NCBI GenBank assembly: GCA_004794785.1
Contig: SJOL01002263.1
Coordinates: 301,952-365,951, forward strand
DNA from: Opisthorchis felineus
Taxonomy: Eukaryota; Platyhelminthes; Trematoda; Opisthorchiida; Opisthorchiidae
Direction: 5' to 3'
Length of the DNA stretch: 64,000 nt
Position 1 is the first letter of the stretch, and each line of letters begins with the position of its first letter. Below are positions 24,924 to 36,390 of this stretch, one piece after another. The notes beneath the pieces were generated by a model that did not search any database, was not told the DNA's origin, and worked only from the letters and a program-made list of their open reading frames with translations. Made by a program: the position numbers and the translations under genes.

Positions 24924-25243
24924 CTCTTGCATATCAATAATGCAACGCGTGACAATTTCTAACAGCAACACGCCGTTGTTATCTTGTCGGCGCATCATGT
25001 CCCCAATAATGGACAGCAGGTCCCAGACACCACCAGGATCGTTGCCCCGGAGCGAGTGGAGAACGGAATGGAAATTCTCCACATCTGGAGGTGAACTGGA
25101 ATTAAGCGACCCGATGTCACTGTAAATGACACTTGGCGTGGACACCCAGAAACGACGCAGTGCAAGTCGAAGCTTCTCTTCCAGTACAGCCCCGTCAAAA
25201 CACCACGCGGCCACATCTCCAACAGCTCCGCCGGCAGTAGGAT
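24924..25243 (-). CDS. ZSWIM8: ZSWIM8 exon 5
   Basis: This exon encodes 106 full codons after a split Asp. It includes DPTAGGAVGD, LEEKLRLALRRFWVSTPSVI, YSDIGSLNSSSPP, SVLHSLRGNDPGGVWDLLSI, IGDMMRRQDNNGVLLLEIVT and RCIIDMQE. The order and content follow human ZSWIM8 (PTAG, KIKKTLHKF-type helix, LRGREPEGVWNLLSIV, RRDSNAAPLLEILT). The acceptor is ttcaacgcag and the donor is CAAGAG|gtgagt. It ends in phase 0. Confidence 0.95.
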
Positions 25244-25561
25244 CTGCGTTGAAGGGACAAAAACGGGAGACATACACTACCGAGGAGGGAATTCAGACTC
25301 TGAGGCGAAAAATTCAAAAACAGTAAATCATTACTAACATGAATGAGCAGTGTTTTCCGTCAATTAGACACAGATGGATGTTCGACTAAAACCGACGGGT
25401 GGCAAGAACTTTGAATGGCAGTACTGAAGGTTGCGAAATTTTATACGCTATACGTAGTTGATTGATGTAGTGATATTGTGTATACCGCTGTTGAACAATT
25501 CATCCAATTGACACATAAACGTAACCTAGAATCTGTTGCAATCCACTGTTTGGAAACTTAC
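25244..25561 (-). other. ZSWIM8 intron 4
   Basis: This is a 318-bp intron bounded by gtaagt and ttcaacgcag. Nothing else is in it. Confidence 0.85.
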
Positions 25562-25643
25562 CCGGTGCGCCAACGGAGCTCTTCATTGGGTTATCGGTGG
25601 CAGCCAAGAGCTGATCCAGAATTCTCTGAGCGGCAGGTAAAAT
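25562..25643 (-). CDS. ZSWIM8: ZSWIM8 exon 4 (short)
   Basis: This 82-bp exon has too few codons to stand out as an open frame and was found by homology. It reads ILPAAQRILDQLLAATDNP then MKSSVGAP, against human ILPTAQRLLDELL and VCGAPDP. The acceptor is atactttag and the donor is CACCGG|gtaagt. It begins in phase 0 and leaves one base (G) that, with AT of the next exon, makes the Asp of GAPDPTAGG. Confidence 0.93.
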
Positions 25644-27202
25644 CTAAAGTATCGTAGGAATATTCGTATGCAGTCAGCACCGGTTTGACAAATAGAAAAT
25701 ACGGCTCTGACAAACCTAGCATATTTGAACACCGATTGACGCAAAAAGCAATGACATTGTTTAATGCTTGTTCTTCGATCGATTCTCGCCTATCATGGGA
25801 CTAAGCAAAATGATAATAGCTATATTCATGTCTTACAATTCAGTGATAGAAACAGGAAAATCAAATCCAAAACATAAGCCAACCTACAGTAGAATGGTGG
25901 TTATATCAGGTACTGTGAACCCTGGAGTTAACGGTACTTGCAAAAGCAGGACTGTTAAAACAAACAGTTTCCCAGTAGGCGTACCTGGAGGACGACGGTT
26001 GGTAGCCAGCGCGGTGTGAGGGTGGGGGATCAAACCGCCTAGCCTACACGAATCGCAAGTGGATCTGCACCTCAGCCCCCGGGTTCGGATTACTCGTCCT
26101 TAGTTCACTTAGGAAATAAGCCACTGTCTGTATCAGAAAAGCATTCCGAGGGAAATTGGCAACGGTCCTATGGGTAACTCTACTTATCTACATCGGTTGC
26201 GTCCGGGGGGGGGGGTTGGGGGGCAACATGGCGAACTTGTACCTTATAAAAAAAAGGTTTGCACATGAAACACAGAATAGGAGAATTCGTTCTATGAAAC
26301 ATCTCTCCATCGGTTGTCAAAATTGTTACCACCTAGCACCGTTTTCCTCTTCTACCGCTATTCACATCGGAGATGGAAAGAAAAAGTTGCCCTTTGACAC
26401 GAGACTGGCGTCTGTGTACAGTCAGAGTACACGAGCCACACATTTCCAGAAGTAAATGCGTGAGAATATACAGTGAATTCAGCGAACAATGAATTAAAAT
26501 ACATTACGGCTAAATGCGGAGTGATGTTAGTCATAAAAAAGATGGAGCCTCCTCGGGTATTTCGAGTAGTCCACAAAAATCCTCTCTAATCGGTTAGGTG
26601 AGGGCATCACTCAAGTATCCCATTGGTGGTGGTAATCAGACTCCTGAGCAAGATTCATTGTGGCCCATACTCTGCATATCAACGTTTCTGACGTCCCTGA
26701 CTGTTTCCAAGACACATAGAACAGCGAAAGACTACTCACGTACCATTCAGTCACTTAATACGTGGCCAGAACGCAAAAATCCAAAGAATGACTTCCGACA
26801 CATTTTTTTGTGGGAAGATGAGAACCAGCATGATTCATCAAATAATTCGCCACCAAAGCTTCTTCCCTGTTTGAGCTGCCGTCTCCGAACTTCACATCCT
26901 CAAGTTGCACTATGGTCCGTTCACTTTAGACAGCTGTCGACTCAGCAGCTAGAAACTAGGTTACTGATAAGGAAATAGGGATTTTTCTTCGATCCAGTGA
27001 GCCTTACGGTCCAACTCACATAATATACACAATTACTGAAGTTAGTTTAGTTAGTAGTCAAAATGTGGCACAAAATGCATCGAATACGTCTGACGGAGTT
27101 CAAAAGCGCGAAATTCTGTCACTTACGTAAGACAGAAAACTCTCCAAAAGAATAAGGGTGAGATTGGTGGGGCGGGGGAAGTGAGGTTTGCACAGGACTA
27201 AC
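25644..27202 (-). other. ZSWIM8 intron 3
   Basis: This intron is 1.56 kb. It contains a G11-TT-G6 run at 26205 to 26223. Plus frames at 25768, 26156 and 26598 have no match. Confidence 0.6.
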
Positions 27203-28104
27203 CTTTTTAGGTCCAACATGACAAATCAAGTTCTGCGCGAATTTCTGCAAATCATCTTTACTAAGTTTCGAAAGGGATTCGGAGATGGGAGCGCGCAGTA
27301 AAACTTTATCGGGCTGTCGGATCCGCATGAGACAAGTAGCGACGACATGCGAACACCATGCACTAGACGGCGGACTGCAACCAGATGGAAAGGCTAAACT
27401 GCGAAACGGATTGGTGGTCGATGGTTCACCAGTTAGGTTTGATCGCTGAACACCAGCATTGATCCGAGGATGCTGTTGATACACCGTAGTTTGGTGGGAA
27501 CGCAAACCTGGACGAACCAAGCCAAACCGTACGGGGTTTAGGGGTCGACTGCCAGTTGTGCTTTGATGGCTGCTAGCGTTGTTGTTAAACGAACCCATAA
27601 TGATGCCTCGCCCTCGATCTGACTCAGCAGAATCAGCAGCAAACATTGGTTGGTAGGAGAAGCTATTGGAGGGTTGGGTTCGCGTACGAGTGGGAAGACC
27701 CGCATCGGGAAAAGAATCATGTCCACCTCTTTCCTCGAGAACATCTCGGTGGGGTGTGAAGTTAGCACATCCGTCTTCAACATCAAAGGTGCAAGTGCAA
27801 GAGCAGGAAGTAATACGCCCTCTGTCAAAAGTGAGCGAAACCCGATGGGCTGGATAACCGGGTTCAATATTGACACCTGGATGATGGAGCTGTTCAATTG
27901 GTCTGACAGTGTTGCCGGACAAATTTGCCCCGAGTTGTGGCCGATTCGAATTCAGTGGAGGATCCCAGGTAAGGTGAAAGGGTTCAAAGTTTGCTGACGA
28001 CGTAGGAGGGTTGGCGCCTATTTCCCGCTCATCTTCGTTCGCATGACTAACATGAGGGAGTGCAATGTGTAGACTGGTCAGGACTTTGGCGCTCAAATGA
28101 AAAC
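27203..28104 (-). CDS. ZSWIM8: ZSWIM8 exon 3, SWIM zinc finger with a large internal insertion
   Basis: This 300-codon exon starts GFHLSAKV (human GFHLSATV) after the acceptor ccctttttcag. It then runs through a fluke-specific linker to VSLTFDRGRITSCSCTC, the first half of the SWIM finger (CxC). The second half, WCSHVVATCLMRIRQPDKV (CxH), follows only after about 145 low-complexity, Ser/Asn/Pro-rich residues; the human protein has about six there. LLRAPISESLSKLSKDDLQKFAQNLI then matches human LRAPVSESLSRLQRDQLQKFAQYLI-type sequence. The donor at 27202 (AAAAAG|gttagt) is chosen because VGPKK then joins ILPAAQ in the next exon as in human. A later in-frame stop lies at 27119 if this donor is not used. 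Confidence 0.92.
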
Positions 28105-28534
28105 CTGAAAAAGGGCAGTGCAAATGAAAGAAGCGATACACAAGCATTTGAAATTGGTGCTAACAACCAAAGCAAACCTAGGTTCCTATAACGGAAGCGG
28201 AACGAGATGACATCTACTGAAACTGGAGGCAGGAACGCAACCCTGCGTAGACTTCAACAACCGGTTTTCTTAGAGGAAATATGCAGCATTTAGTTGTTTC
28301 AATTTACGCCATAACCGTCCTATTATCACCCGTCACCCTGAGTGACAACAGTCAGGAGAGGATAACTATTGATGCTTACTAACCTCCATTAAAGGAAACT
28401 ACTCATAGGGCTGCTGAAAAGCCCTTGATAACCCAAGACTGGTTTCACATTCCTTGGGAGTTATCAGATGGGCGCAGTCCCCGAGTTTACGCCAACTTCC
28501 CGTTCTACATGAACTCAAATTGCATGAAATTCGT

Positions 28535-28670
28535 GAAGTACACAGATTTGCACACCAAATTGGTTCTAACGAGAGATTCAACTGAACCGCACCAACTGAA
28601 ACATGAGGCGATCATTGTGCAGCACATTCAGTTGAAGAATATTATAAACGATGGATTCAGTTTCTTGTAT
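28535..28670 (+). repeat. AATTTGG-type dispersed repeat, longest copy
   Basis: The copy reads gatttgcacaccaaattggt, then gattcaactgaaccg, then ctgaaacatgagg and cagcacattcagttga. Related pieces lie at 28918 to 28990 (+), 29155 to 29225 (-), 30405 to 30485 (+) and 35345 to 35490. The family is unknown. Confidence 0.65.
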
Positions 28671-28710
28671 TCATTTTTCCATGAATGTCAGTGTATTCAT
28701 TAGGTTTTCC

Positions 28711-28896
28711 TTCGTTCAGATGTGACACCCTTTCGGTGCCCAGCTGCCATGCCACCCGAAGGAAGCACGAGAGCTGGGATACTGCCAGGTTGCCCAAGCC
28801 TAGACAGGGGAAGTCGAGAGGCAGAGGTTGGGTTCGAACCACGGACCTTCAGTAAATTCAGTAAGTAAATTCGCGCTCTAAACACTGAGCCATCTT
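28711..28896 (-). repeat. tRNA-derived SINE, minus copy
   Basis: Read on the minus strand it has the head gatggctcagtg, the B box ggttcgaacccaacc, the tctcgacttcccctgtctag body and the cctttcggtgcc-type 3' part. The head carries a short internal duplication (two aatttactga-type steps), which is unique to this copy. Confidence 0.9.
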
Positions 28897-31800
28897 GTTA
28901 GGCAATAGGAAAATAAATGAATTGGTTCGCGAAATACATTCATTTGCACATCAATTTGGTTTTAAGGGAAGACTCAATCGAATCCCAGCTGAATCTCGCG
29001 TTTATGCTATTTCTCAACTAAATGTGTTGATAAAAAGTTCATCTCTCGTTTCATCTGGTACAATATTCGAGATACCGCGGTATATTTTCTTCAAGTAAAC
29101 TACCCATAAGGTTGTGTAGCACATTCGCTGGAATAATAACATAAACAATATATTTAGCTGGGATTCAGCTGAGTCTCCTGTTACAACCAAATTAATGTCA
29201 AAATGAGTCTGTTTTGCCGATAAAAGACTCGCTTATTTGCAAACATGTGTGAAGATGGGAATAGTTGGGTGACAATGACTGGCCTAATGACTGTCCAGTT
29301 TTTTCAGCCATGAGCAATGTACAAGCTTACTCACGTCAACAGAGCACTTGGCCAACCGTGGATCGGCAGCAAAGGCATTTGTCATGTGCAAGAAATTCTG
29401 AATCAGTCAAATTTAATCAGGGTAAGGTTCTACCCAGAGCTTTTTTCAAAAATAACGTCAGAATCTGACCAACACTAACAGAAAGGTCATATTTAAGAAA
29501 ATTTTATCAAATTTCAAGGTTAACTGCAAGTAGTAAGTCATACTGAAAGTTGGTCTTTCTTTAGTCAAGCCGAAACACTCAACTGTGGGATCATCATACT
29601 GTATAAGTACCTCACTATTCAAAGCAGCTTTGCGGAACGGCTTTATACTGTTTGTACAAAGTGCTTGAAAGCTATATACTAAATAACTATCATTTCCAAG
29701 GTCACATTATTTGTCGAAATATTTCTATTTGTTTCCGCAATCAGTTAACAAACGGCGGTGTGTCCCATCAATAATGACCGTTAGATCTCTGACTGCCCTT
29801 CATACAGTAGTACATAATTAGCAAGACTGGAGAAAATTGTTTCCAAATCTTGATCACTAAAAACGGGGCATTTCAACAAGTTAGAGGGTAGCATGAACTT
29901 TTCGGGGAGGGGTACAATTACCCAACCTAAAGTAGCCTGACGTACTACGTCTTGCAAGTTCTTGAGTTGGACGGTCGGATTTTTTTCTACAGGCTGCAGA
30001 AAACCACCGACCAATGATGAACGAAGGAATGAAAATCCAGATTTGATATTACATTGCTCTACCTTTATTTGCGGTTTATAGGTGTCCTCAAGACACTGCG
30101 AGATGGAAAACCATGTCATAAACCTCGCCTTCATCACTTGAAAAGAATGTTAACTGGTAATAAAACGGAAAACCGTGTAATAAAAAAATTAATCGCCTAC
30201 CATGAACAATAACATCTGGTTCCATTTACAGCCTCAAAGTGTGCTTCAGTGTGCATACCTGGATCAAATCACTCAGTGATGTTAACACTAAATGCTAAGT
30301 ATAAAGTTGGTGAAGGCCCTTGAACATCAGGTTGGCATGGTTCCATCAATGCTGTTTCGCATTAGACCACCAAATGAGATGTATGTGCAGATGAATAGCC
30401 GTTTTTACTATCTAACAAGTACCCATTTGCAAACTGAGATGGTGTTAATGGGAGAGTCAAATGAACCTAAGCTGAATCTCCCGTTTGTCGTGTCCTTCAT
30501 CCGAACATGTCGTACAGAGGTCGTAAGAATACTATCGAAGATATTCACTTAGATCTCTCGTAAGCAGTAGCTTAACTTACAAATGAACGTCTCTCACCAA
30601 ATACTCCTAACACAAAATAAGATGGATGGAAATTCGAGGACTAGGTCCACATGACGAGCCCGGAAAAAGGCGAAAAGGGTGGTCCAAGTTTTCATCAAAT
30701 TTATGAATAGTGATTTGAAGAAATATCCCGGCGCTCTTTTTCCCCCACCACAATAGCGGGAGAGGTCCTTGAAATTGACCGTGCCCCTAGCTATCGAAAT
30801 TCACTCTGCAAAACAACGGTGGATTCCTACCCTATTTGAACCAGTACACCGTGTTTTAATCACTTGTCATCAAGATCACGCCACAGTTGTAATTTTCTTA
30901 AATCCTTTTACATTTTCGCTCCTTCGGGGTGAGGACTCAATACAAACGAGTTTATCTGACACATTTTGAGCGTACCGGTTGGCTGGTATCAACCAGGCCG
31001 AAAAGTATCAACAGAATGCAAGTGCCATCAACGATTTTCGGTAATGTCCATTTGCTGTTTGGAAAGGTGATCAACACGGGTGAACTGTCTGATCGAAGAA
31101 AACATACGCGCACTGGTATCGCACGAGTACAGAAAGGCTGGCTCCATGATGACAGTGACAATGAAATTATGCAGCTTTGGAATGACCATTCTGTAGGCTT
31201 CTGGTGGCATTATCACGTATAATAGACAAATGGTGTGGCACCCTGCATGTTCTGTTCCTAAAAGACATTAACTATCCAGTTCTGGAGCACAAACCTGGAT
31301 TTTTAAGAGGTTATCAGTCTCTTCTCCTTGCAAACTTACTGCTCCTAGCACCATTTCCTCTGATTTCTTTTCATTTGCTGATTCTTCCTCTGCTTCATCG
31401 ATTCCTTACTTGACACAGCCTTTTTGTATCCTTGCTGGTGATCTCAACCAGTTTAGTTGTTTCTTTCTCATGTCCATTATGTTCGCTAATATCGTAAACT
31501 TCCCCACTATTCAACAGTACTTTTCCACACACAGGTGCGCTTCCTTGACTGACCTAACCACTGAATTTCGGCGTCGTGTATTAAGCGAGGTCTATTAAAA
31601 AATAAAAATAACGAAAAAGCGAGGACAACACCAATCGACTAAGGTATATACTTTCAGTTACCGAATTTCCCATAATAACAATCCTTCGATATATTGTGAA
31701 CATTTGACCTGTCATCTTAGTTTCTGCTATGATACAGGCTGTCCTCCAAATAAGGGCACTTCGGAGAACAAAAGGAAAGAGCTTACCAGAAGAGAAATCA

Positions 31801-31960
31801 GAAGAAGGCCAAGGAACTAACGAGACAGATCCAAAGCTAAATCAACCGCCTGAATGAAAAGTATGTCCAAATGCCTCTTGGCGACAAGAAATGTCGCCAG
31901 ATGTTGAGTGCCTTGAAGCAGGTGTGTGGTAACAGTTCTGAAATCGAAATCGAAATTATT

Positions 31961-32130
31961 AAGCTGCAACAGCCTTTCGGTGCCTGTATGCCATGCAACC
32001 CGACGAAGAATGAGGGCTGAGATGCTTCCAGTTTGCCCAGGCCTAGACAGAAACAGTCGAGATGTCGAGGTCGGGTTTGAACAATGGACCTTCCGGTCAG
32101 TAAATCTGCGCTTTAACCACTGACCTACCT
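31961..32130 (-). repeat. tRNA-derived SINE, minus copy
   Basis: Head, body and 3' end are all recognisable but diverged (gttcaaacccgacctcgaca, then gcctaggcctgggcaa-like sequence). It lies in ZSWIM8 intron 2. Confidence 0.85.
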
Positions 32131-32798
32131 CTAGCTCCCAAGGGTTGTTTGCTTAACAATTCACCGCCTCCGCTTGCTTCGAAGAGCCTAACAATATCAC
32201 CAACATTACGAATGCTGCTGAGTACAAGCAAATCATCAAGCTCAAGGCCGAAAAAGCGAGTATCCCAGATTTCCTGCCACCCAGGTTGCGCTTTGCACCT
32301 GCAGTTCGACCATTGTCTCGCTGCTCGAAAAACTGCTGATTGTTGAAGGGGCAAGGATTACGCCAGTACCTAAAAATAGTTTGTTGAAGTACAAACTTAC
32401 TGCCTGCACATCTGTACTTTTGGAACTGTTTTAGAGAGCGCTGTTAGATGAAACAAGGACCGTTCGGTTAATTGACGACTCCAGGCAGTTGGTCCATTCT
32501 GGATCGTATCCGGCAGTTGATGCTGTCTCCTCGGACACTTCTTCATTTGGTTTTGATAAGAAAGTGGTTCGGATGTTTTTCCTGAACTACGTCTGAACAC
32601 GTCTGACAGCACCGATACAAAGGTGCCCCAACAGCTTCTCTCTGAAGTTGATGGGGAAGTAGGTCTCGTCCGGCTTATAAAAGACCATCTCACAGTCATC
32701 ACCAGTGGAATATGCTGGTACTTAACTGCCACATCTCTCCAGACACGCGTGGACGTTTTCGAAGGGACTTTCCTCTCCGTCCTTATCCTTGCATGGGG

Positions 32799-32993
32799 GC
32801 GAGATGGCTCAGTGGTTAGAACGCGAATTTACTGACCGGAAGGTCCGTGGTTCGAATCCGACCTCTGTATCTCGACTTCCCTAGTCTAGGCTTGGGCAAC
32901 CTGGCAGTATCCCACTCCTCATGTTTCCTTCGGGTGGCATAGCAGCTAGGCACCGGAAGGGTGTTACAGCTGAACGATTTTTATTTTCATTTT
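32799..32993 (+). repeat. tRNA-derived SINE, full plus copy
   Basis: It has an A box tggctcagtgg, a B box ggttcgaatcc (both close to the pol III consensus), the body, and gttacagctgaacgattttt as the 3' end. It is the best preserved pol III promoter among the copies. Confidence 0.92.
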
Positions 32994-34217
32994 GCATGTT
33001 GGTAGAGTGCAGATTTCCGGTTTTTAAATGCGCTGCAAACATGCTGACGATGCAGTTCTTGGTTGCAGACAGGACTTAATGCACTCACGGGATGTCTTCA
33101 GGAACTTCTACTGTCACTCAGGGTCCTGAAGTGCCAGGACGTAGGATTCTCCCTTCACTAAGGCTAGAAGACAACTGAATCAGTAGCCTTTATCCTCTCA
33201 CCTTTAATAAGGTTTGTATTTGGAAATCCTAGACAGCGAAGTACTTGGTACCAGCGACCTCAAGTAGCTCGCTGATGTTGAGTCCACCTTCACCAAAATC
33301 TAGAGGCCAGCGTTTTGGGATTATAAACTCAGAATGCTGCAGTGAACACAGCCTCATCTTAAAGTCTGCCACTCAATGACCTCCCTCCTATGTTGCATTC
33401 CTCAGACTGCAGGAATAAATCCTTTGCCCAACTGCGTGATACCTGAAACATGTTTCCAGATCTGTGGACCCTATTGGACGCCTAGCAACTCCCTCTCAAC
33501 CTTTTTCTAACTTCCAACTTCTAACTTCTAACACAACATTCAAATTCACCTTTGATCCTACTACAACCTTCTGTAAATCCGTTTCTGTCCACCTTAGACC
33601 AATACCTGGTTAACAGTACACTTCAGATGGATAGCCGGAAGCTACCACTTCCAACTGGATACGCTATATGCAAAATTAGATTTCCACATTCTCCATCCTT
33701 ATACTCCGGTATTAGTGAGTACGCTGAGGATTCACCTCCGGATGCGTCAGGCTCTTTTTGACCTGACTTGACTTGAACATAGATCAGGCTCTCCCGCACC
33801 TATTAAATCCTACTCACGAGATACGAGGGACCTAATAGGCCCACGTAGTAGTCGAATTTATCATTCGCGTAAACAACAGACACTGTGCTTCACACAGTGT
33901 TACGCGGAATGCTACCACTACAGACACCTTAAGTATGATCCGTTGTACGTGGTTTTCTAACTCGTTTTGGACGTTCAATGCACTCAGCATAGCTTTGGTG
34001 GTTGTTCCGTCGAAAACGCGAACTTGGAGGATCAAATCGATGATTAAGATAAGGAACAATCGCTATTTCACACGGCGAACGGGTAGGAGCAAGCTGTGAG
34101 GAAGGAACCACGCTGGAAGTGCGACATACAAAGTTTCAAACGGACATCACCAAGACCCTTGCAAACTGTTCGGCACCATTGAGGAAGGGAAGCATTAAGG
34201 GCATTGCAACAGCTCAC

Positions 34218-34475
34218 CAATCTGTACACATTCCTTTACAGCCTTGTCCGCCCAAAGTGCTTCACCTTGATCAAATTCATAGGAACCACCACTGCTGAGA
34301 CAGGAATAGAGCCAGATATCGTCTTCGTCAGTAGGAAAGCTGTAAAAAGCAATTAACCGTTGCAACTCCTCGGGGATGAGCAAAGGACTGGACTCCACAA
34401 CTTCGAACGGGAAAAGCGAAGCGATTGATTTGGCTGTGAGCACGAGCAATGACTCCACAACTCGTCCATCGGTGA
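34218..34475 (-). CDS. ZSWIM8: ZSWIM8 exon 2, N-terminal conserved block
   Basis: This exon gives 86 residues with clear identity to human ZSWIM8: TDGRVVESL, FPFEVVESS, IPEELQRLIAFYSFPTDEDD, LYSCLSSGG, EFDQGEALW and AVKECVQIG. The acceptor is cgttgcag and the donor is ATTG|gtgagc. The segment SLLVLTAKSI sits where the human protein has PLVELSAKQV, a stretch that resembles a BC box with Ser/Thr in place of Cys. That would place the Elongin-B/C contact here, but this reading is inference. It enters with two bases and leaves with one, as its neighbours need. Confidence 0.93.
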
Positions 34476-34654
34476 CTGCAACGATCATGAGAGGATAAAA
34501 ACATGAAACAAACAACAAACCATCACCTACGGTCTGTTACGCAGCAAAAAAACTCGCCCATCGTACCATACAATTAAAAGATGAAAGGGAATATGGTCGA
34601 AACCAATAGCCACTACTCCCGTATGGACTCCAGTGTTCGGCCTCGAGATAACTC

Positions 34655-35014
34655 AAGATAGCCCAATGGTTAAGGTGCGAATTTACTGACCAATCAGTCA
34701 TTCAGCTGTGACACACTTTCGGTGTCTAGCTTCCATGCAACCCGAAGGAGGCTCGAGGGCTGAGATGACGACAGGGTGCCCAAGCCAGACAGGGCTAGTC
34801 GAGATGCTGAAGTTGGGTTCGAACCACGGACCTTCCGGTTAGTAAGTTGGCACCTTAACCAGCTGGTTACCTGTAATTTGAACTCAACCTCGGCACCTAG
34901 ACTGCTCCTGTTTACGCTTGGGCGACCTGGCAATATCTCAGCCCTCGTGCTTCCTTCGGGTGGCATGGCAGCTACCAGCCGAAATGGCGTTACGGCTGAG
35001 CGACTATGTTATTT
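34655..35014 (+). repeat. plus SINE split by another SINE
   Basis: The head (34655 to 34699) ends gactgaccaatcagtc-like sequence. The body resumes at 34876 with tttgaactcaacctcggcac and actgctcctgtttacgcttg, and ends gttacggctgagcgac. The missing part of the B-box region is occupied by a minus copy of the same family. Confidence 0.85.
34700..34868 (-). repeat. minus SINE inserted into the plus SINE
   Basis: The whole minus copy runs from attcagctgtgacacacttt (3' end) to ttaaccagctgg (head). It splits the older plus copy, so it is the younger insertion. Confidence 0.85.
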
Positions 35015-36031
35015 CTACACAAAAGCTGCGTTCACAACTGTCACTACTGTACGTGAGAATGATTAGGACGGGTCAACAATATCAGATTAACCAAAAACCA
35101 GATTATCACGTTGGCTAAACAAGGCACTGAGAAACAATGAGTGAAAGACCATGCGCACAATCCGGAAAATGACAAACAAACCTATTTCTTATGGAGTGCG
35201 AGATGCAGACAGGTGAAGGTTTACCTAAAAAGGACAAAACATCTCAAAAACATAGACGCTACTCTTCATACTTTTTAACCAAGAGATTGGCAATAGCGAA
35301 GATAAATGAAGTCCATACGTTATCGAGACCCTTCAAAAAGAAGCCAGTCCTGACCAACTGAAACATGAAGCGGCCTGGCGCAGCACATTCAGTTGATTAA
35401 AAACATCATAAACAAAAGATTCAGCTGGTTTCCAGGTGAGTCGCCCGCAAAACCAAATTGGTCGGCAAATGAGTGTATTTCGCTGAGTTCGGCCCCATTA
35501 TCATCGTTGGTGGAAGCATCTACAATGGACACAGTACTGTTGTACAACAACACATCCCATCTTGCGTAACAGTGGGCAGCGATTTTATATAAACAAGCCT
35601 GAAAATAGCAGAACATTTAGATTCTCGTTCTTGACCAGAAACGATCACTTATGAATAGGTTAAAGAAGACAAAAAAAGTTGAATTGTCTTCGTCAAACAT
35701 ACTGCTCTTATTTCTATCGAATCTGCTTCGATTGGAGATTCGGATTCGGCTGTTGCCATTGTAACTGGCCAGTGGTATAGTTGCCCCTAACAGCGAAACC
35801 TCCATTAAAACGAACAATTCTCTGCAGCTCCAAATTTTGCTATTGAGATCTAGGACCCACACACAAGCAGACTCTCTCTGAAGAACGGGTACAGAGCTGG
35901 GGGATGCTTGCTTGACTTATTGGCTGTAAAAGCCATGAGGTGAACGAAAGCCGATTTATTTACAGGGTCGTATCTGAAACAACAAACCCGTCCCCCTAAC
36001 CGCATCTGACATTGCAATAACGGTAATGCCT

Positions 36032-36390
36032 CAGCCTAGTTCTCGGTCTGAACCTTCCAGGCTAGCGAACCACCAAAGGTGCACAAGGTGTATTAACGCC
36101 CAAAACCATGTCAAAAACATATGTACATCGCGCCGTATTTGAAGTGTATGCGGCGACAATATTTTGGAAATTCCGACGCCTTCTGGAAACTCCATTGGCA
36201 ACCAACATTTGGTGGATCACGACTGGCTGTTGGGCCCACACTTTTGGTCAATCAGAGCTTTCCTTGATGCTGGACCGGCAAGCGGTCCGATTTCCTGGCC
36301 AGTCGCGTGCGGCATAGGCTTCTTGGCCGTAGCAGCACTTAAATTCGATCGGTAATAAGGTTTCGGTGCGGAATTCCGCCTAACAGAGAT
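36032..36390 (+). repeat. 360-bp dispersed repeat, copy 1
   Basis: The repeat runs from cagcctagttctcggtctga to aattccgcctaac. It matches 56731 to 57110 along its whole length (about four bases in five by eye). Shared blocks are ccaccaaaggtgcacaa, tattttggaaattccgacgc-type sequence, gaccggcaagcgg and cttggccgtagcagc. It has no coding match and no clear terminal repeats. Confidence 0.85.

Larger units (their letters stand above)
28105..34217 (-). other. ZSWIM8 intron 2
   Basis: This is the largest intron, 6.1 kb. It has SINEs at 28711, 31961 and 32799, and copies of an AATTTGG-type dispersed repeat at 28535, 28918, 29155 and 30405. From 33000 to 34200 I see no repeat or gene. Confidence 0.7.

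Noticed and set aside
27538..27997. Open frames on other frames and strands inside ZSWIM8 exon 3
   Set aside because: They are shadows of the conserved minus frame, with no matches of their own.
32799..32870. Possible functional tRNA gene (A and B boxes close to consensus)
   Set aside because: The same sequence continues into a shared 120-base body found in all the other copies and cannot fold into a full cloverleaf with paired ends, so it is a SINE head.
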